From NCBI RefSeq assembly GCF_001316005.1, contig NZ_BBBJ01000003.1, forward strand, positions 124,001-188,000: a DNA stretch of 64,000 bases. The letters are read 5' to 3'. The notes under the pieces were generated by a model that was not told where the DNA came from, ran no database searches, and saw nothing but the letters and a program-made list of their open reading frames with translations. Positions 40,522 through 49,590 of this stretch are shown here, one piece after another. The DNA comes from Vulcanisaeta distributa JCM 11217 (GTDB taxonomy: Archaea; Thermoproteota; Thermoprotei; Thermoproteales; Thermocladiaceae). A program made the translations under genes and the position numbers. The first letter of the stretch is position 1. The number at the start of each line of letters is the position of its first letter.

Positions 40522-40622
40522 GGGCCCGTAGTCTAGCCTGGTAGGATGCCCAGGGGCTGACGCCCCCCCGTACAAGCCTGACGCGCGGGAGATCCCGGGT
40601 TCAAGTCCCGGCGGGCCCACCA
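40522..40622 (+). tRNA. tRNA-Val(GAC) with intron, CCA encoded
   Basis: Acceptor GGGCCCG pairs with CGGGCCC, the T arm is CCGGG-TTCAAGT-CCCGG, and the D arm holds AGCCTGGTAGG. After removing 24 bases (40552-40575) the anticodon arm folds as CCCGC-CTGACGC-GCGGG, anticodon GAC. Discriminator A 40619, then CCA 40620-40622. The intron lies between positions 29 and 30, inside the anticodon stem, a known noncanonical site in Thermoproteales needing the archaeal splicing endonuclease. Confidence 0.9.
40552..40575 (+). other. tRNA-Val intron at position 29/30
   Basis: 24 bases. It contains GGGGC-TGAC-GCCCC, which would be a perfect hairpin if the C run had four C; the sequence shows seven (40563-40569). 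It also repeats the anticodon loop sequence CTGACGC of the mature tRNA. Confidence 0.8.
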
Positions 40623-40762
40623 CGTTTATTACTACCTAAGTTGTTTCGGCTTACGTGACTATCAATCTTCATCTACACGATGTTAATAATGGCGTTTTGC
40701 TTAGGTTTAGATATTATTAATTCTTTTACATGTATAATACTATAAGTTAGATTTATGGATAA

Positions 40763-40772
40763 AATTTATAAA
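40763..40772 (+). promoter_or_regulatory. TATA element of the acyl-CoA synthetase
   Basis: AATTTATAAA about 27 bases before ATG 40795. Confidence 0.6.
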
Positions 40773-40794
40773 TATTAATATTAATAATAACATT

Positions 40795-42494
40795 ATGCGT
40801 TTCATCAAGGGTTTCCCATCAACCATGATGGATGATTATCCACTAAATGTCCATGCAATATTAAGGCATGCCGCGTTGTATTTTGGTGAGAATGAGGTTG
40901 TGTCTAGGGATGTCGATGGTAGTATTGTTAGATTAACATATCGCGATGTTTATGATAGAGTTCAGAGAATGTCCTCCATGCTTGAGAGTGAGTTGGGTGT
41001 GGGGGGGCCTGGTGATAGGGTTGGCGCGCTCGGTGTTAATACCCATAGGTATTACGAGCTTTACTTTGCTGTGTCGGGTATTGGTGCCGTTTTCGTTGAG
41101 ATGAATTTTAGGCTATCACCCATTGAGATAGCGCATGTGGCTAACCACTCAAAGGTTAAGGTGCTCTTCATAGATGCGCCACTCCTAACTCAATTTAGGG
41201 GGGGCGTAATTCCGCAATTTAAGCATGTTGAGAAGGTAGTGGTTATGGGTAAGGTAAGCGAGCCCATTGAATTAAGCGGATTGAAGGTTTACGATTATGA
41301 AGACCTAATAAAGAGTGGTAGTAAGTACGATTTTCCTTTCATTGATGAAAGATCGGCATGCTGTGCGTGCTATACATCCGGTACTACGGGTATGCCTAAG
41401 GGCGTTTATTACTCCCATAGATCCTTCGTACTGCACGCAATGGCGATTCACCAGGTATTTCCCATGGGCCAGGTGATGCGCTCCTACAGCTTGTTCCACT
41501 ATATCACGTGAATGGTTGGGGGGGAATGCCATTCGCAGCCACCATGGTTGGTGCAAAGCTTGTTTTTCCGGGCGTATGGAGCATTAACGACTTGAAACCC
41601 ATAATTGATTTGATGATTAACGAGAAAATAACGCGATCAAACGGTGTGCCCAGCGTATGGATTTCCATACTTAATTACCTAAGATCGATGAGTCCTAAAC
41701 CACGATTTAGCATGAGAGTTGTAAGCGGTGGTTCGGAACCGCCGGTGGCTATGATGAGGGGTTTAAGTGAATTTGGTATTGAGGTTGTGCATGCGTATGG
41801 GTCTACCGAAACGTCACCGTTAAGCCATGTCTATGTACTTAAACCTAAGGTGCTTGAGAAGTTGAGGAACGAGGATGAGTATTGGGAGCATAGGGCTAGA
41901 CAGGGTTTACCCATATTTCCAATGGAACGTAAGGTCGTTGATGAGTATGGACGTGATGTACCTTGGGATGGAAAAACACCGGGTGAACTGCTTGAGAGGG
42001 GGGGTCCCTGGGCAATCAGGGAGTACTTCAATGATCAAAGGACATTCGACTCCTTCTATGGAGAAGGTGTTGACCTCTGGTGGAGAAGTGGCAATGCGGT
42101 CGTTATTGATGGAGATGGGTACATGAAAATCGTGGATAGGCTTAAGGACTTAATAAAGAGTGGTGGTGAGTGGATATCAAGCGTTGATATGGAGAATTAC
42201 CTAATGGCTCATCCAGCGGTTTATGAAGCTACAGTAGTTGGTGTGCCACATCCAAAATGGGGGGGTGAAAGACCATTAGCCTTTGTTGTTTTAAAGCCTG
42301 AGTATAAAGATAGAGATAAGGAAGCGCTTAAGAGGGAATTACTTGACCACTTATCGCACAGGTTTGCAAAGTGGCAATTGCCAGAGATATTGTTTGTTGA
42401 TTCGATACCAAAGACCAGCACTGGAAAGTTCGATAAAAAGGTGTTAAGGGAGCAGTTCAGGGATTACTTTAAGCAGGAAGGCGGATTAAGTTAG
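40795..42494 (+). CDS. AMP-forming acyl-CoA synthetase, frameshifted
   Basis: About 566 residues. ANL superfamily: P-loop YTSGTTGMPKGV, HAYGSTETSP, WRSGNAVVIDGDGYMKIVDR, LKDLIKSGGEWIS and the C-terminal lysine PKTSTGKFDKK. Activates a medium- or long-chain carboxylic acid. The frame breaks near 41480, where GCGCTCC should be GCGGCTCC, giving VMRLLQLVPLYHVNGWG. G7 runs add Gly at NGWGMPF (41518), ERGPW (41998) and at the nearly invariant KWGERPLA (42259-42265). Confidence 0.92.
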
Positions 42495-42505
42495 GTTTTA
42501 ATATG
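42495..42505 (+). promoter_or_regulatory. TATA element of the K+ channel gene
   Basis: GTTTTAATATG about 29 bases before ATG 42529. Confidence 0.5.
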
Positions 42506-42528
42506 TCGTTATTTATGCTGATAAGTTT

Positions 42529-43557
42529 ATGGTAATACCAGTCACGGTTCTAAAATTATTAAGGAGATTTCGTAGAGCTGTCCGGAGCATGATCTTCTAC
42601 TCACTAATCCTATTTTTGGTTGTTTTATTCATTGGGGGGGCTCTCATTATGTACTTAATCGAGCATGGGAAGAACCCTGGATTTAATAATTACTTTAATT
42701 CTGTTTGGTTTGTGATGGAGACCATAACCACGGTTGGTTATGGTGATATAGTCCCTAACACGTATCTAGGTAAAATCGTTGATATGGTCATAATGCCCGT
42801 GGGTATTGCCGTAATAAGCCTATTAACGGCTTCAATAGCCACGGAGCTAACGAACATAGCAATAACGAGGAGTATGGGTCATCACACAACCTCAAAGGGT
42901 AAGCACATTGTCGTGATAGGAGATGTTGATAGAGTCCTGAGGGTTATTAATGTTATTGAAGAACTGATGAATATGAGGGGGGGTGAGATCGTGGATATTC
43001 TCTATATAGGTAATGGCGATAAGCCACCGGCATTACCTACTGACGTTGAGTTTATTCGTGGAGATCCATTTAATGCCAGTGACTTATTGAGGGCTGGCGT
43101 GGATAGGGCTTCCACTGTGGTTATACTTCCATTTAATGATGTCGATGTTAAGACGGCGGATGCAAAGGTTATCCTATTAATTATGAGTATTAGAAAGTTG
43201 AATCCTAATGCTTACATAATTGCTGAGGTTCTTAATGAGGCTGATAGAGATTATGCCCTGAGCGCCGGTGCTAATTCCGTGATATCCCTAGGCTCCTTCA
43301 CGACTGTCATGATAGCTAATGAAGTCTTTAATCGTGGATTTTCCTCGGTATTAATGAACATAATTAATAGGGGGGGTAATCTAGATTTAATGGAGGGTAA
43401 TGAATATGTTGGAAAGCGGTTTATGGAGGTTGTGCAATTGGTTAAGTTCAGGTTGAATTACTTAGTCATTGGTGTGATTAGGAACGGTGAGGTCATTCTC
43501 AATCCAGGTAATGATTTTGTGATTCAGTCAGGCGATTCGTTGCTCGTCATTAAATGA
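42529..43557 (+). CDS. Two-TM potassium channel with RCK domain
   Basis: 342 residues, intact. Two membrane segments flank the selectivity filter TITTVGYGDIVP (TVGYGD), then a cytoplasmic RCK-N domain (KHIVVIGDVDRVLRVINVIE, RAGVDRASTVVIL) and RCK-C (IRNGEVILNPGNDFVIQSGD). Ligand-gated K+ channel of the MthK type. Three G7 runs code extra Gly. Its 3' end overlaps hemD by 34 bases. Confidence 0.92.
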   Translation: MVIPVTVLKLLRRFRRAVRSMIFYSLILFLVVLFIGGALIMYLIEHGKNPGFNNYFNSVWFVMETITTVGYGDIVPNTYLGKIVDMVIMPVGIAVISLLTASIATELTNIAITRSMGHHTTSKGKHIVVIGDVDRVLRVINVIEELMNMRGGEIVDILYIGNGDKPPALPTDVEFIRGDPFNASDLLRAGVDRASTVVILPFNDVDVKTADAKVILLIMSIRKLNPNAYIIAEVLNEADRDYALSAGANSVISLGSFTTVMIANEVFNRGFSSVLMNIINRGGNLDLMEGNEYVGKRFMEVVQLVKFRLNYLVIGVIRNGEVILNPGNDFVIQSGDSLLVIK

Positions 43558-44231
43558 CCCGTCAGTAGTCTTAAAACTCCATTAAGTGTGTACTCACTTG
43601 GCGTTAGGGGGGGATTTATACCATCACTCCTCATGCGGCTCTCCGTAACCCTGCCAATGGCTATTGCAGGCTTTTTCTTAAGTACGTCTCCGGCGCAATT
43701 CCTTACTGCCTCATAGGTCATGGGGGGGCTCATAAAGATGATGTAATCAACGTAGTTCATTAGCTTACACGCGATCTCAGCATTAATGGAGTTTGGCCTT
43801 ATATCGTAAATACCGTACTCAACAACATCAAAACCGAGCCCCTTAAGTTCATTAACTATGTAATTACCGCCTCTTAATGACCTTAATACCACGACCTTAC
43901 CACGTGGTAGATCACGCATCATATTTATTATACCGTAGCTCGAGAACTCCCTAGGCATAATGCATGCAACGCCCAATTTCTCAATCTCACTACACGTTTG
44001 CGGTCCAACACCAATAATCTTCGCATTATTTAACCGCCGTAGTCTCTCACCCACATACTTCACTACGGTGGTACTCATTACAATAACGTAATCAGCATTA
44101 TCAAGCGATACCTCATTAATTACGTGTTCATTAGGAACAATATCAATAACAGGCACTTGAATTACGTCAACACCAGCAAGGTGAACCGGCCTAATCTTCC
44201 CTGATGCCCTAAGGACTAATACCTTCGTCAT
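43524..44231 (-). CDS. hemD: Uroporphyrinogen-III synthase
   Basis: About 235 residues; ATG 44231 (MTKVLVLRASGKIR) preferred over 44243. Two-lobed HemD pattern: VIVMSTTVVKYV, KIIGVGPQTCSEIEKLGV, VVVLRSLRGGNYIVNEL, YIIFMSPPMTYEAV and IAIGRVTESRMRSDGI. Cyclises hydroxymethylbilane to uroporphyrinogen III. The usual SP-T becomes SPPMT through a G7 run at 43722-43728. Overlaps genes on both sides. Confidence 0.85.
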   Translation of the reverse strand: MTKVLVLRASGKIRPVHLAGVDVIQVPVIDIVPNEHVINEVSLDNADYVIVMSTTVVKYVGERLRRLNNAKIIGVGPQTCSEIEKLGVACIMPREFSSYGIINMMRDLPRGKVVVLRSLRGGNYIVNELKGLGFDVVEYGIYDIRPNSINAEIACKLMNYVDYIIFMSPPMTYEAVRNCAGDVLKKKPAIAIGRVTESRMRSDGINPPLTPSEYTLNGVLRLLTGHLMTSNESPD

Positions 44232-45189
44232 CCCTAACACCAATCTCCTTAACCAAAGACTTAGCCGTGAGCTCGATGGCTTCCCTACTGCTCATGCTTG
44301 GTCTCCAGCCGACCTCCCTGACTATCTTATCGATTGATAATAACATTCGCTTAACATCACCAGGCCAACCCCCCCTCCCATCTGGTGTTGCTGGTTTATA
44401 ATTGATCCTCGGGTTGAAGCCGGATGCCCTAATGACTATGCTCACTATATCTCTAACACTTATTGAGTCCCAATTCCCAATATTATACGTGTAAATACCG
44501 CCATTCTTCACGGCATATTCCCAGGCCATTAATGTGGCGCTTATAGTATCCGTTATGTATAGGTACGACTTCTCCTGAGTTCCATCGCCAAGGACCTCGA
44601 GTTCTTCTGGATTCTTCTTAAGCTTCATTAGTAGGTCGTAAACTACGCCATGCCTAAGCCTGGGCCCAACAATATTCGCATACCTAAGAATTACGCAGTT
44701 AATTCCGTAAAGCCTAGCGTAGGTCCCACACATGACCTCACCAGCGGCCTTGGCTGCTCCATAGACGCTTATTGGTTGTATTGGGTGATCCTCAGGTGTT
44801 GGTATGGTCTTGGCATCGCCATACACGGTACTTGATGATGCATATACCACGGTCTTAACCCCCCCGTACTTACGGGACAGCTCAAGCACGTTAAATGTTA
44901 CTAAGACATTCTCATCAAAGTGAATCCTAGGTTCAGTGACTGATACCCTAACCTCTGGATTCGCTGCCAGGTGAAACACTGTATCAACTCCCTGAAACGC
45001 ACCTGGATTACTTGGGCTCTTTAAATCATCCTTAATGAACCTAACCCTATCAATTACATCCTTAAGCCTATTTAGGTCCCCCCCTGAACTTAAGTTGTCA
45101 ATAACAACCACGTCAAATCCCATCTCAACAAGTCTCTCTGTTAAGAATGAGCCTATGAAACCGGCGCCGCCTGTCACCAACACCCTCAT
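44209..45189 (-). CDS. NAD-dependent sugar epimerase (UDP-glucose 4-epimerase type)
   Basis: 326 residues, intact. Extended SDR: VTGGAGFIGSFLTERL, FHLAANPEVRVS, YASSSTVYGDAKTIP, YGAAKAAGE (YxxxK), ILRYANIVGPR. Interconverts nucleotide sugars, probably for glycan synthesis. C7 runs give SSGGDLN, KYGGVK and GRGGWPGD where the family has a single Gly. Tail overlaps hemD by 23 bases. Confidence 0.88.
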   Translation of the reverse strand: MRVLVTGGAGFIGSFLTERLVEMGFDVVVIDNLSSGGDLNRLKDVIDRVRFIKDDLKSPSNPGAFQGVDTVFHLAANPEVRVSVTEPRIHFDENVLVTFNVLELSRKYGGVKTVVYASSSTVYGDAKTIPTPEDHPIQPISVYGAAKAAGEVMCGTYARLYGINCVILRYANIVGPRLRHGVVYDLLMKLKKNPEELEVLGDGTQEKSYLYITDTISATLMAWEYAVKNGGIYTYNIGNWDSISVRDIVSIVIRASGFNPRINYKPATPDGRGGWPGDVKRMLLSIDKIVREVGWRPSMSSREAIELTAKSLVKEIGVRDDEGISP

Positions 45190-45195
45190 CGCTAA

Positions 45196-45603
45196 TCACC
45201 TCATCAATGCAATACTAACCAAGCCGATTATTAACCCAAGAAGAAGCCCTGTGTTGCCAAGGACTATTTGAATTAGCAATAAGACAAGTAGTGCTACCCT
45301 CACAGCCCTACTTATTCCATGTGCCTGCCCCCCCTGCACCGCGTTTGTTATTAAATACGTCATTACTAGTATTAGTATTATTGATATAGTGCCCATTATC
45401 CCAATATAACCTCCCTGCAAGACACTACTTATTTGGGATGTGTATATTGATGGGAATGCCGACATCATGGACTCTATGAAGCTTGGACTCACATAATACT
45501 CAAACTGAAGGTAAATGAGAATTCCCGCATTAATTAAGTACAGTAATAGGCTAATTCCGTAGAGAATGTGCCATGCCCTAATCCCCCCCTGCGACTTACT
45601 CAT
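45196..45603 (-). CDS. Four-TM hypothetical membrane protein
   Basis: 135 residues. Membrane segments around WHILYGISLLLYLINAGILI, GYIGIMGTISIILILVMTYLI and two near the C-terminus (VALLVLLLIQIVLGN, GLLLGLIIGLVSIAL). Tandem with the epimerase and the rhomboid-like gene. C7 runs code VQGGQ and SQGGIR. Family not recognised. Confidence 0.6.
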   Translation of the reverse strand: MSKSQGGIRAWHILYGISLLLYLINAGILIYLQFEYYVSPSFIESMMSAFPSIYTSQISSVLQGGYIGIMGTISIILILVMTYLITNAVQGGQAHGISRAVRVALLVLLLIQIVLGNTGLLLGLIIGLVSIALMR

Positions 45604-45621
45604 TAGCTAAAGCCACTGGAC

Positions 45622-46371
45622 TTAGGTTATAAATATTGCAATGATAACCCCCCCGGCGAGCATGCTAATGAAGTGACCAAGCCTATTAATTCCAATGCCG
45701 TCCACCACAAGCACAGGTGGTATCGGTATTAAGAGCCACAGCGACTCGTAAACCGTATATAATATTATTAGGAAGTTGAGCGCATGCATGGGCCTAACGG
45801 GTCCCTTCACGGTGTTTATCAACGATGTCATTAAAACAACCCCCCCCATTAATCCCATCGTTATCGCTGACAATCCATAGGTTACAATGACCCTATTGTA
45901 CATCAGGGATAGAATCACTGTGGAAAGCCCAATACCCACTATGCCCGTCAAAACACCGGCCAATAAATAATACCTCAACCTTAGCTCTAGAACGGCAATG
46001 GCGGTTACGAATATGAATATGGGCAATGTACCAACAAGGTCGGTAACGCTATCTGGCAATAATGATACGAATAAGTAAATAATAACGTAGAGGAAGCCCT
46101 TAATTATGTTCTGTCTCATTTCAGTGAGCGCCTTATTCAAAATTAGCTCCGGCTTTATTAGGAAAATCGATGCATAACTAATCAGTACTATTAACGTTAT
46201 TACGGCTATGTAAGAATAGCCAACATTCAATCCCTTACGCAACCTACCTAATACGTAAATAAATAATATGAATAATATAAACTCTGGAAATAGGGCGTAA
46301 TAACTAGGTATTAATACTGCGACCAATGTACTTATTGCCGCAATTATTAATACGGCTGGGTAATAAAGCAC
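45622..46371 (-). CDS. Rhomboid-like intramembrane protease candidate
   Basis: 249 residues, about seven or eight membrane segments. TYGLSAITMGLMG resembles the rhomboid serine motif (GxSA...G), and the late INRLGHFISMLAGG resembles the His helix (GHxxG...G). If so, Ser and His form the catalytic dyad in the membrane. C8 at 45840-45847 sits two residues after the serine helix and adds a Gly. Moderate confidence: overall similarity outside these motifs is low. Confidence 0.5.
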   Translation of the reverse strand: MLYYPAVLIIAAISTLVAVLIPSYYALFPEFILFILFIYVLGRLRKGLNVGYSYIAVITLIVLISYASIFLIKPELILNKALTEMRQNIIKGFLYVIIYLFVSLLPDSVTDLVGTLPIFIFVTAIAVLELRLRYYLLAGVLTGIVGIGLSTVILSLMYNRVIVTYGLSAITMGLMGGVVLMTSLINTVKGPVRPMHALNFLIILYTVYESLWLLIPIPPVLVVDGIGINRLGHFISMLAGGVIIAIFIT

Positions 46372-46460
46372 GAGCTGATGCCTTAACTCTCATGATCGCT
46401 CTTGATCCATGAATATTAAGTTTTTAATATGCATTACATTGATGTTATTAACGGCACCCT

Positions 46461-47036
46461 GTGAAGATCGTTATCGTACTTCATGGATCGAGGGATCCTA
46501 ATTACGTAAATAGCGTAAGGCGTTTTGCAGAGAATGTTGGCGTTGATTATGCATTTGTTTCATACTCTAAACCATCAATAAACGAAGTTGTTGGTGACCT
46601 ATACATACCGTTGTTTATTGGGTATGGTAAAGACTATGAGAGGGCGGTGGATATAGCGGGCTTTGAGGCACCGCCATTACTTAAATGGCCAGGTATAAGG
46701 GATTTCCTCCTAAGTCTTGGTCCTGGTCTATACGTATTTCATGGAGATAATGATCAAAGATTCATTGAGAACGTAGGTGATTTGAACCTCTATGACGTCG
46801 CATTCCTCAAAATTGAGCCTACGCTCAGGAGCTACTTAGCCAATCACTGTCCAAATAGGGTAATTCCCGTGGTCCTTACCCAAGGCATGATTTATAAGGA
46901 GATCCTAACCATGGTGAAAAACTCATGCCCTAATGCCGAGGTTCTAAGACCCCCCCTCTTTGAGCTTCAGAGGTTCATGAATTACTTCAGGGATTCATTA
47001 CCATGGTTAATACAAAGCACTAGGCGGGTTAGATAA
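46461..47036 (+). CDS. cbiX: CbiX-like sirohydrochlorin cobaltochelatase
   Basis: 191 residues from GTG 46461. The start VIVLHGSRDPNYVNSVRRFAE is the CbiX signature with its metal-binding His; a second HGDNDQ occurs later. Inserts cobalt early in anaerobic B12 synthesis. C7 near 46950 codes LRPPLFEL. Followed two bases later by cbiB. Confidence 0.75.
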   Translation: MKIVIVLHGSRDPNYVNSVRRFAENVGVDYAFVSYSKPSINEVVGDLYIPLFIGYGKDYERAVDIAGFEAPPLLKWPGIRDFLLSLGPGLYVFHGDNDQRFIENVGDLNLYDVAFLKIEPTLRSYLANHCPNRVIPVVLTQGMIYKEILTMVKNSCPNAEVLRPPLFELQRFMNYFRDSLPWLIQSTRRVR

Positions 47037-47037
47037 T

Positions 47038-47997
47038 ATGGAGACAATTGAGCCAATAATGCTATATTACATTACGATACTAATAACCTCGGTAATACTC
47101 GACATAGCACTTGGTGAACCCAAGGGCATACTCATAAGGATTCACCCAGTGGTTATTACTGGTAATATTGCATTTAAATTATTTAAGCCAAGCAATAAAC
47201 TTTTTGGAATATTTTTATGGTTCATTTCCGTGATTCCAATAATAATTACTTACTACTTAGTACCGCGTATCCTAATGATTATTAATGTTGTGATTGGGAT
47301 TATCATTTACGCATATTTCCTAAAATTAACATTTTCAATAAGGTTAATGAGGGATTATGCTAAGAAGATATTGAGGAGTATTGAATTGGGTGATTTAAAT
47401 AATGCCCGCGTGCTAACCCAGCAAATTGTTAGGAGAAATGTTTGGGAACTAGACATGGCCCACCTGATATCCGCCGTGATAGAGAGTCTCGCTGAGTCCT
47501 TCGTCGATGGTCTTCTCTCGCCTCTGTTCTACTTCGCATTACTTGGATTACCTGGAGCTCTACTTCAGAGGCTGTCAAATACCATGGACTCAATGGTTGG
47601 TTATAGGGGGGGATGGCCGTATGAGGACGTTGGTTGGTTTTCGGCTAAAGTCGATACCGCGTTAAATTATATACCCGCAAGATTATCCTCGATAGTTATC
47701 CTAATAGCGTCTGGGTTAGTAGGGTTGAATTGGAGGGATAGTGTTGTGGTGGCCTTTCGTGAACATCGTAACGTAAGGAGTGTTAACTCTGGGTGGCCCA
47801 TGGCATCCTTTGCGGGTGCGCTTGGGATTATGCTTGAGAAGATTGGTGTTTATAGGATAAATGATGGTATGCCCAGTCCTGACGTAACTAGGCTGAAACT
47901 TGCCCTTAAGTTATTTGATGTTTCTGTTATCGTCGCGTTAGTAATTACTTCAGCTTTATTAATCCTTAGAGTGTTCTTTGTACCATTATTTATTTAG
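47038..47997 (+). CDS. cbiB: Adenosylcobinamide-phosphate synthase CbiB
   Basis: 319 residues, integral membrane. Motifs LDIALGEPKG-LIRIHPVV, AVIESLAESFVDGLLSPLFY, RLSNTMDSMVGYR..WPYEDVGWF, KVDTALNYIPARLSS and NSGWPMASFAGALGI. Attaches aminopropanol phosphate to cobyric acid. G7 at 47606-47612 adds a Gly after YR. Couples with cbiX upstream. Confidence 0.9.
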   Translation: METIEPIMLYYITILITSVILDIALGEPKGILIRIHPVVITGNIAFKLFKPSNKLFGIFLWFISVIPIIITYYLVPRILMIINVVIGIIIYAYFLKLTFSIRLMRDYAKKILRSIELGDLNNARVLTQQIVRRNVWELDMAHLISAVIESLAESFVDGLLSPLFYFALLGLPGALLQRLSNTMDSMVGYRGGWPYEDVGWFSAKVDTALNYIPARLSSIVILIASGLVGLNWRDSVVVAFREHRNVRSVNSGWPMASFAGALGIMLEKIGVYRINDGMPSPDVTRLKLALKLFDVSVIVALVITSALLILRVFFVPLFI

Positions 47998-48072
47998 TGA
48001 ATGTTCTCAACAGAATGAATAATTAAATTATTACCCATATGTAATTAATGATCTTTATTTTTTACGGTGGAT

Positions 48073-48090
48073 TATATGACGGGTCATATA
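48073..48090. promoter_or_regulatory. Operator-like palindrome upstream of an Lrp-like regulator
   Basis: TATATGAC-GG-GTCATATA, perfect 8-base arms, 60-77 bases upstream of ATG 48150 and before a TATA-like CCTTTTTATAC. Likely regulator binding site; autoregulation is an inference. Confidence 0.5.
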
Positions 48091-48149
48091 TAATATTTAG
48101 GAATAACCTTTTTATACTAGTGCTATCAGGTGTATTTTAGTAGATTACT

Positions 48150-48658
48150 ATGTCTTCCATAACCACATCAAGTGGAGAGTCAACACCGGCTGAAATTGAG
48201 AGGCAATTAACGGAGAGGCAACTCCAGGTTCTTCAATACCTACTTAAAAAGGCAGTCCCACTTAAGGTATACACGGTTTACGCAGACCAGGATGAGCTGG
48301 CGAGGGAACTAGGGATGACTAGGCAAGCGCTTAGCGTGCACCTTAAGAAGCTTAAGGACTTTGGGCTGATAAGGACTGGTCGTGAGTTCGTTGATGTCAC
48401 CGATAAGGCCCTTAAGGTATTGAGGATGAGTTCTAATGAGGCGATAATACTCGTTAAGGTGCAGCTAGGTATAGGACAATAATTTATGAGAAGGTTAAGG
48501 AGTTACCAATTGAGAAGGCCTATAGGGTATCTGGTGATTACGACTTGATATTAATAACGAGGGAGGTTAACGTTAATGATATACTACGCGTGCTCAGCAT
48601 GATGGAGGGTATCGAAGATACTAAGACCTTCATATCGCTGGAGACACTCAGGGAGTGA
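48150..48658 (+). CDS. HTH regulator with C-terminal Lrp/RAM-like domain, frameshifted
   Basis: About 170 residues. N-terminal winged helix (QVLQYLLKKA, DQDELARELGMTRQALSVHL, KKLKDFGLIRTGREFVDVT) followed by a ligand-domain-like region. The frame breaks near 48464, where CAGCTAGG should be CAGCCTAGG; corrected it continues VQPRYRTIIYEKVKELPIEK to TGA 48658 and ends IEDTKTFISLETLRE, an Lrp-type ending. A palindrome upstream may be its operator. Confidence 0.72.
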
Positions 48659-48765
48659 ATCGCTAGTAAGGGCTAGGCATTAATTAAATAATACGGTATT
48701 AATCTCATTATTACCACGCTGGAAGGTTTATTAACCATATAGGGATTACGCATTTACGTAGCATT

Positions 48766-49479
48766 ATGGAGACAATAAATCCTGAAGTAAGGATTGATAC
48801 ATACATAAGGAATGTGGCTAACGCGCTTGAGCAAATAGAAAGGGAGGGCATTAAGAATGACGTAATTGAAATAGCCAGGGCATACCTAAAGGACTCAATC
48901 TACTACCTATCAAGGGGTGATCAATTTAATGCATTAGCAACGATAGCCTATGCCGAGGGCCTCCTCGACGCATTAAGATTCCTTGGAATAGCCCATTTTA
49001 ATTGGAGCAGGATAGATGACTTAATCAGGAGGGCTCAAAATAAGGTGTTTGTCGCCGGCACGTTTGAGATAATACACCCAGGGCACATAGCCTATCTAAG
49101 GCATGCCTGGACTCTTGGACGCGTAGTTGCGGTGATTGCCCGTGACTCCACGGTTAAGAAGATTAAGGGTAGGGACGTGATCATACCTGAAAACCAGAGG
49201 CTGGAGGTTGTTAGTAATATTGTTTATGTTCATAAGGCCAGGCTTGGCTATGAGGGTGACATGTTCAGGGTTGTTGAGGAGGAGAGACCAAACATAATAT
49301 TGCTCGGGCCCAATCAGCCATTTAGTGAGGATTCATTAAGGGAGGAATTGAAGAAGAGAGGTTTAGAAAATATAGAAGTTATTAGGTTCAACGACTATGT
49401 GGACTGCCCGCTCTGCAGCACGACAAAGATACTCAAGGCCATAAGCAGCAAGTTTAATCAGGGTAATCAAATGCTCTAA
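48766..49479 (+). CDS. DUF357-like domain fused to RibL-type FAD synthase
   Basis: 237 residues. Residues ~1-80 match the DUF357 helical pattern (IARAYLKDSIYYLSRGDQFN, AEGLLDALRFLGIAHF). Residues ~95-230 are a cytidylyltransferase fold with GTFEIIHPGHIAYLRHA (HxGH), IPENQRLEVVSNI and late CPLCSTTKI. The latter half resembles archaeal RibL, which adenylates FMN to FAD. Whether the fusion is common I cannot tell. Confidence 0.78.
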   Translation: METINPEVRIDTYIRNVANALEQIEREGIKNDVIEIARAYLKDSIYYLSRGDQFNALATIAYAEGLLDALRFLGIAHFNWSRIDDLIRRAQNKVFVAGTFEIIHPGHIAYLRHAWTLGRVVAVIARDSTVKKIKGRDVIIPENQRLEVVSNIVYVHKARLGYEGDMFRVVEEERPNIILLGPNQPFSEDSLREELKKRGLENIEVIRFNDYVDCPLCSTTKILKAISSKFNQGNQML

Positions 49480-49590
49480 TCACTATTATACAAAGCATTA
49501 AGTACCTTATTATTTATTAAGGACTTATTTAATGACCTTAATGTGAGTGGACTGAGAATCAGGAAGTTACTGAATTTATACAGTGGCTTC

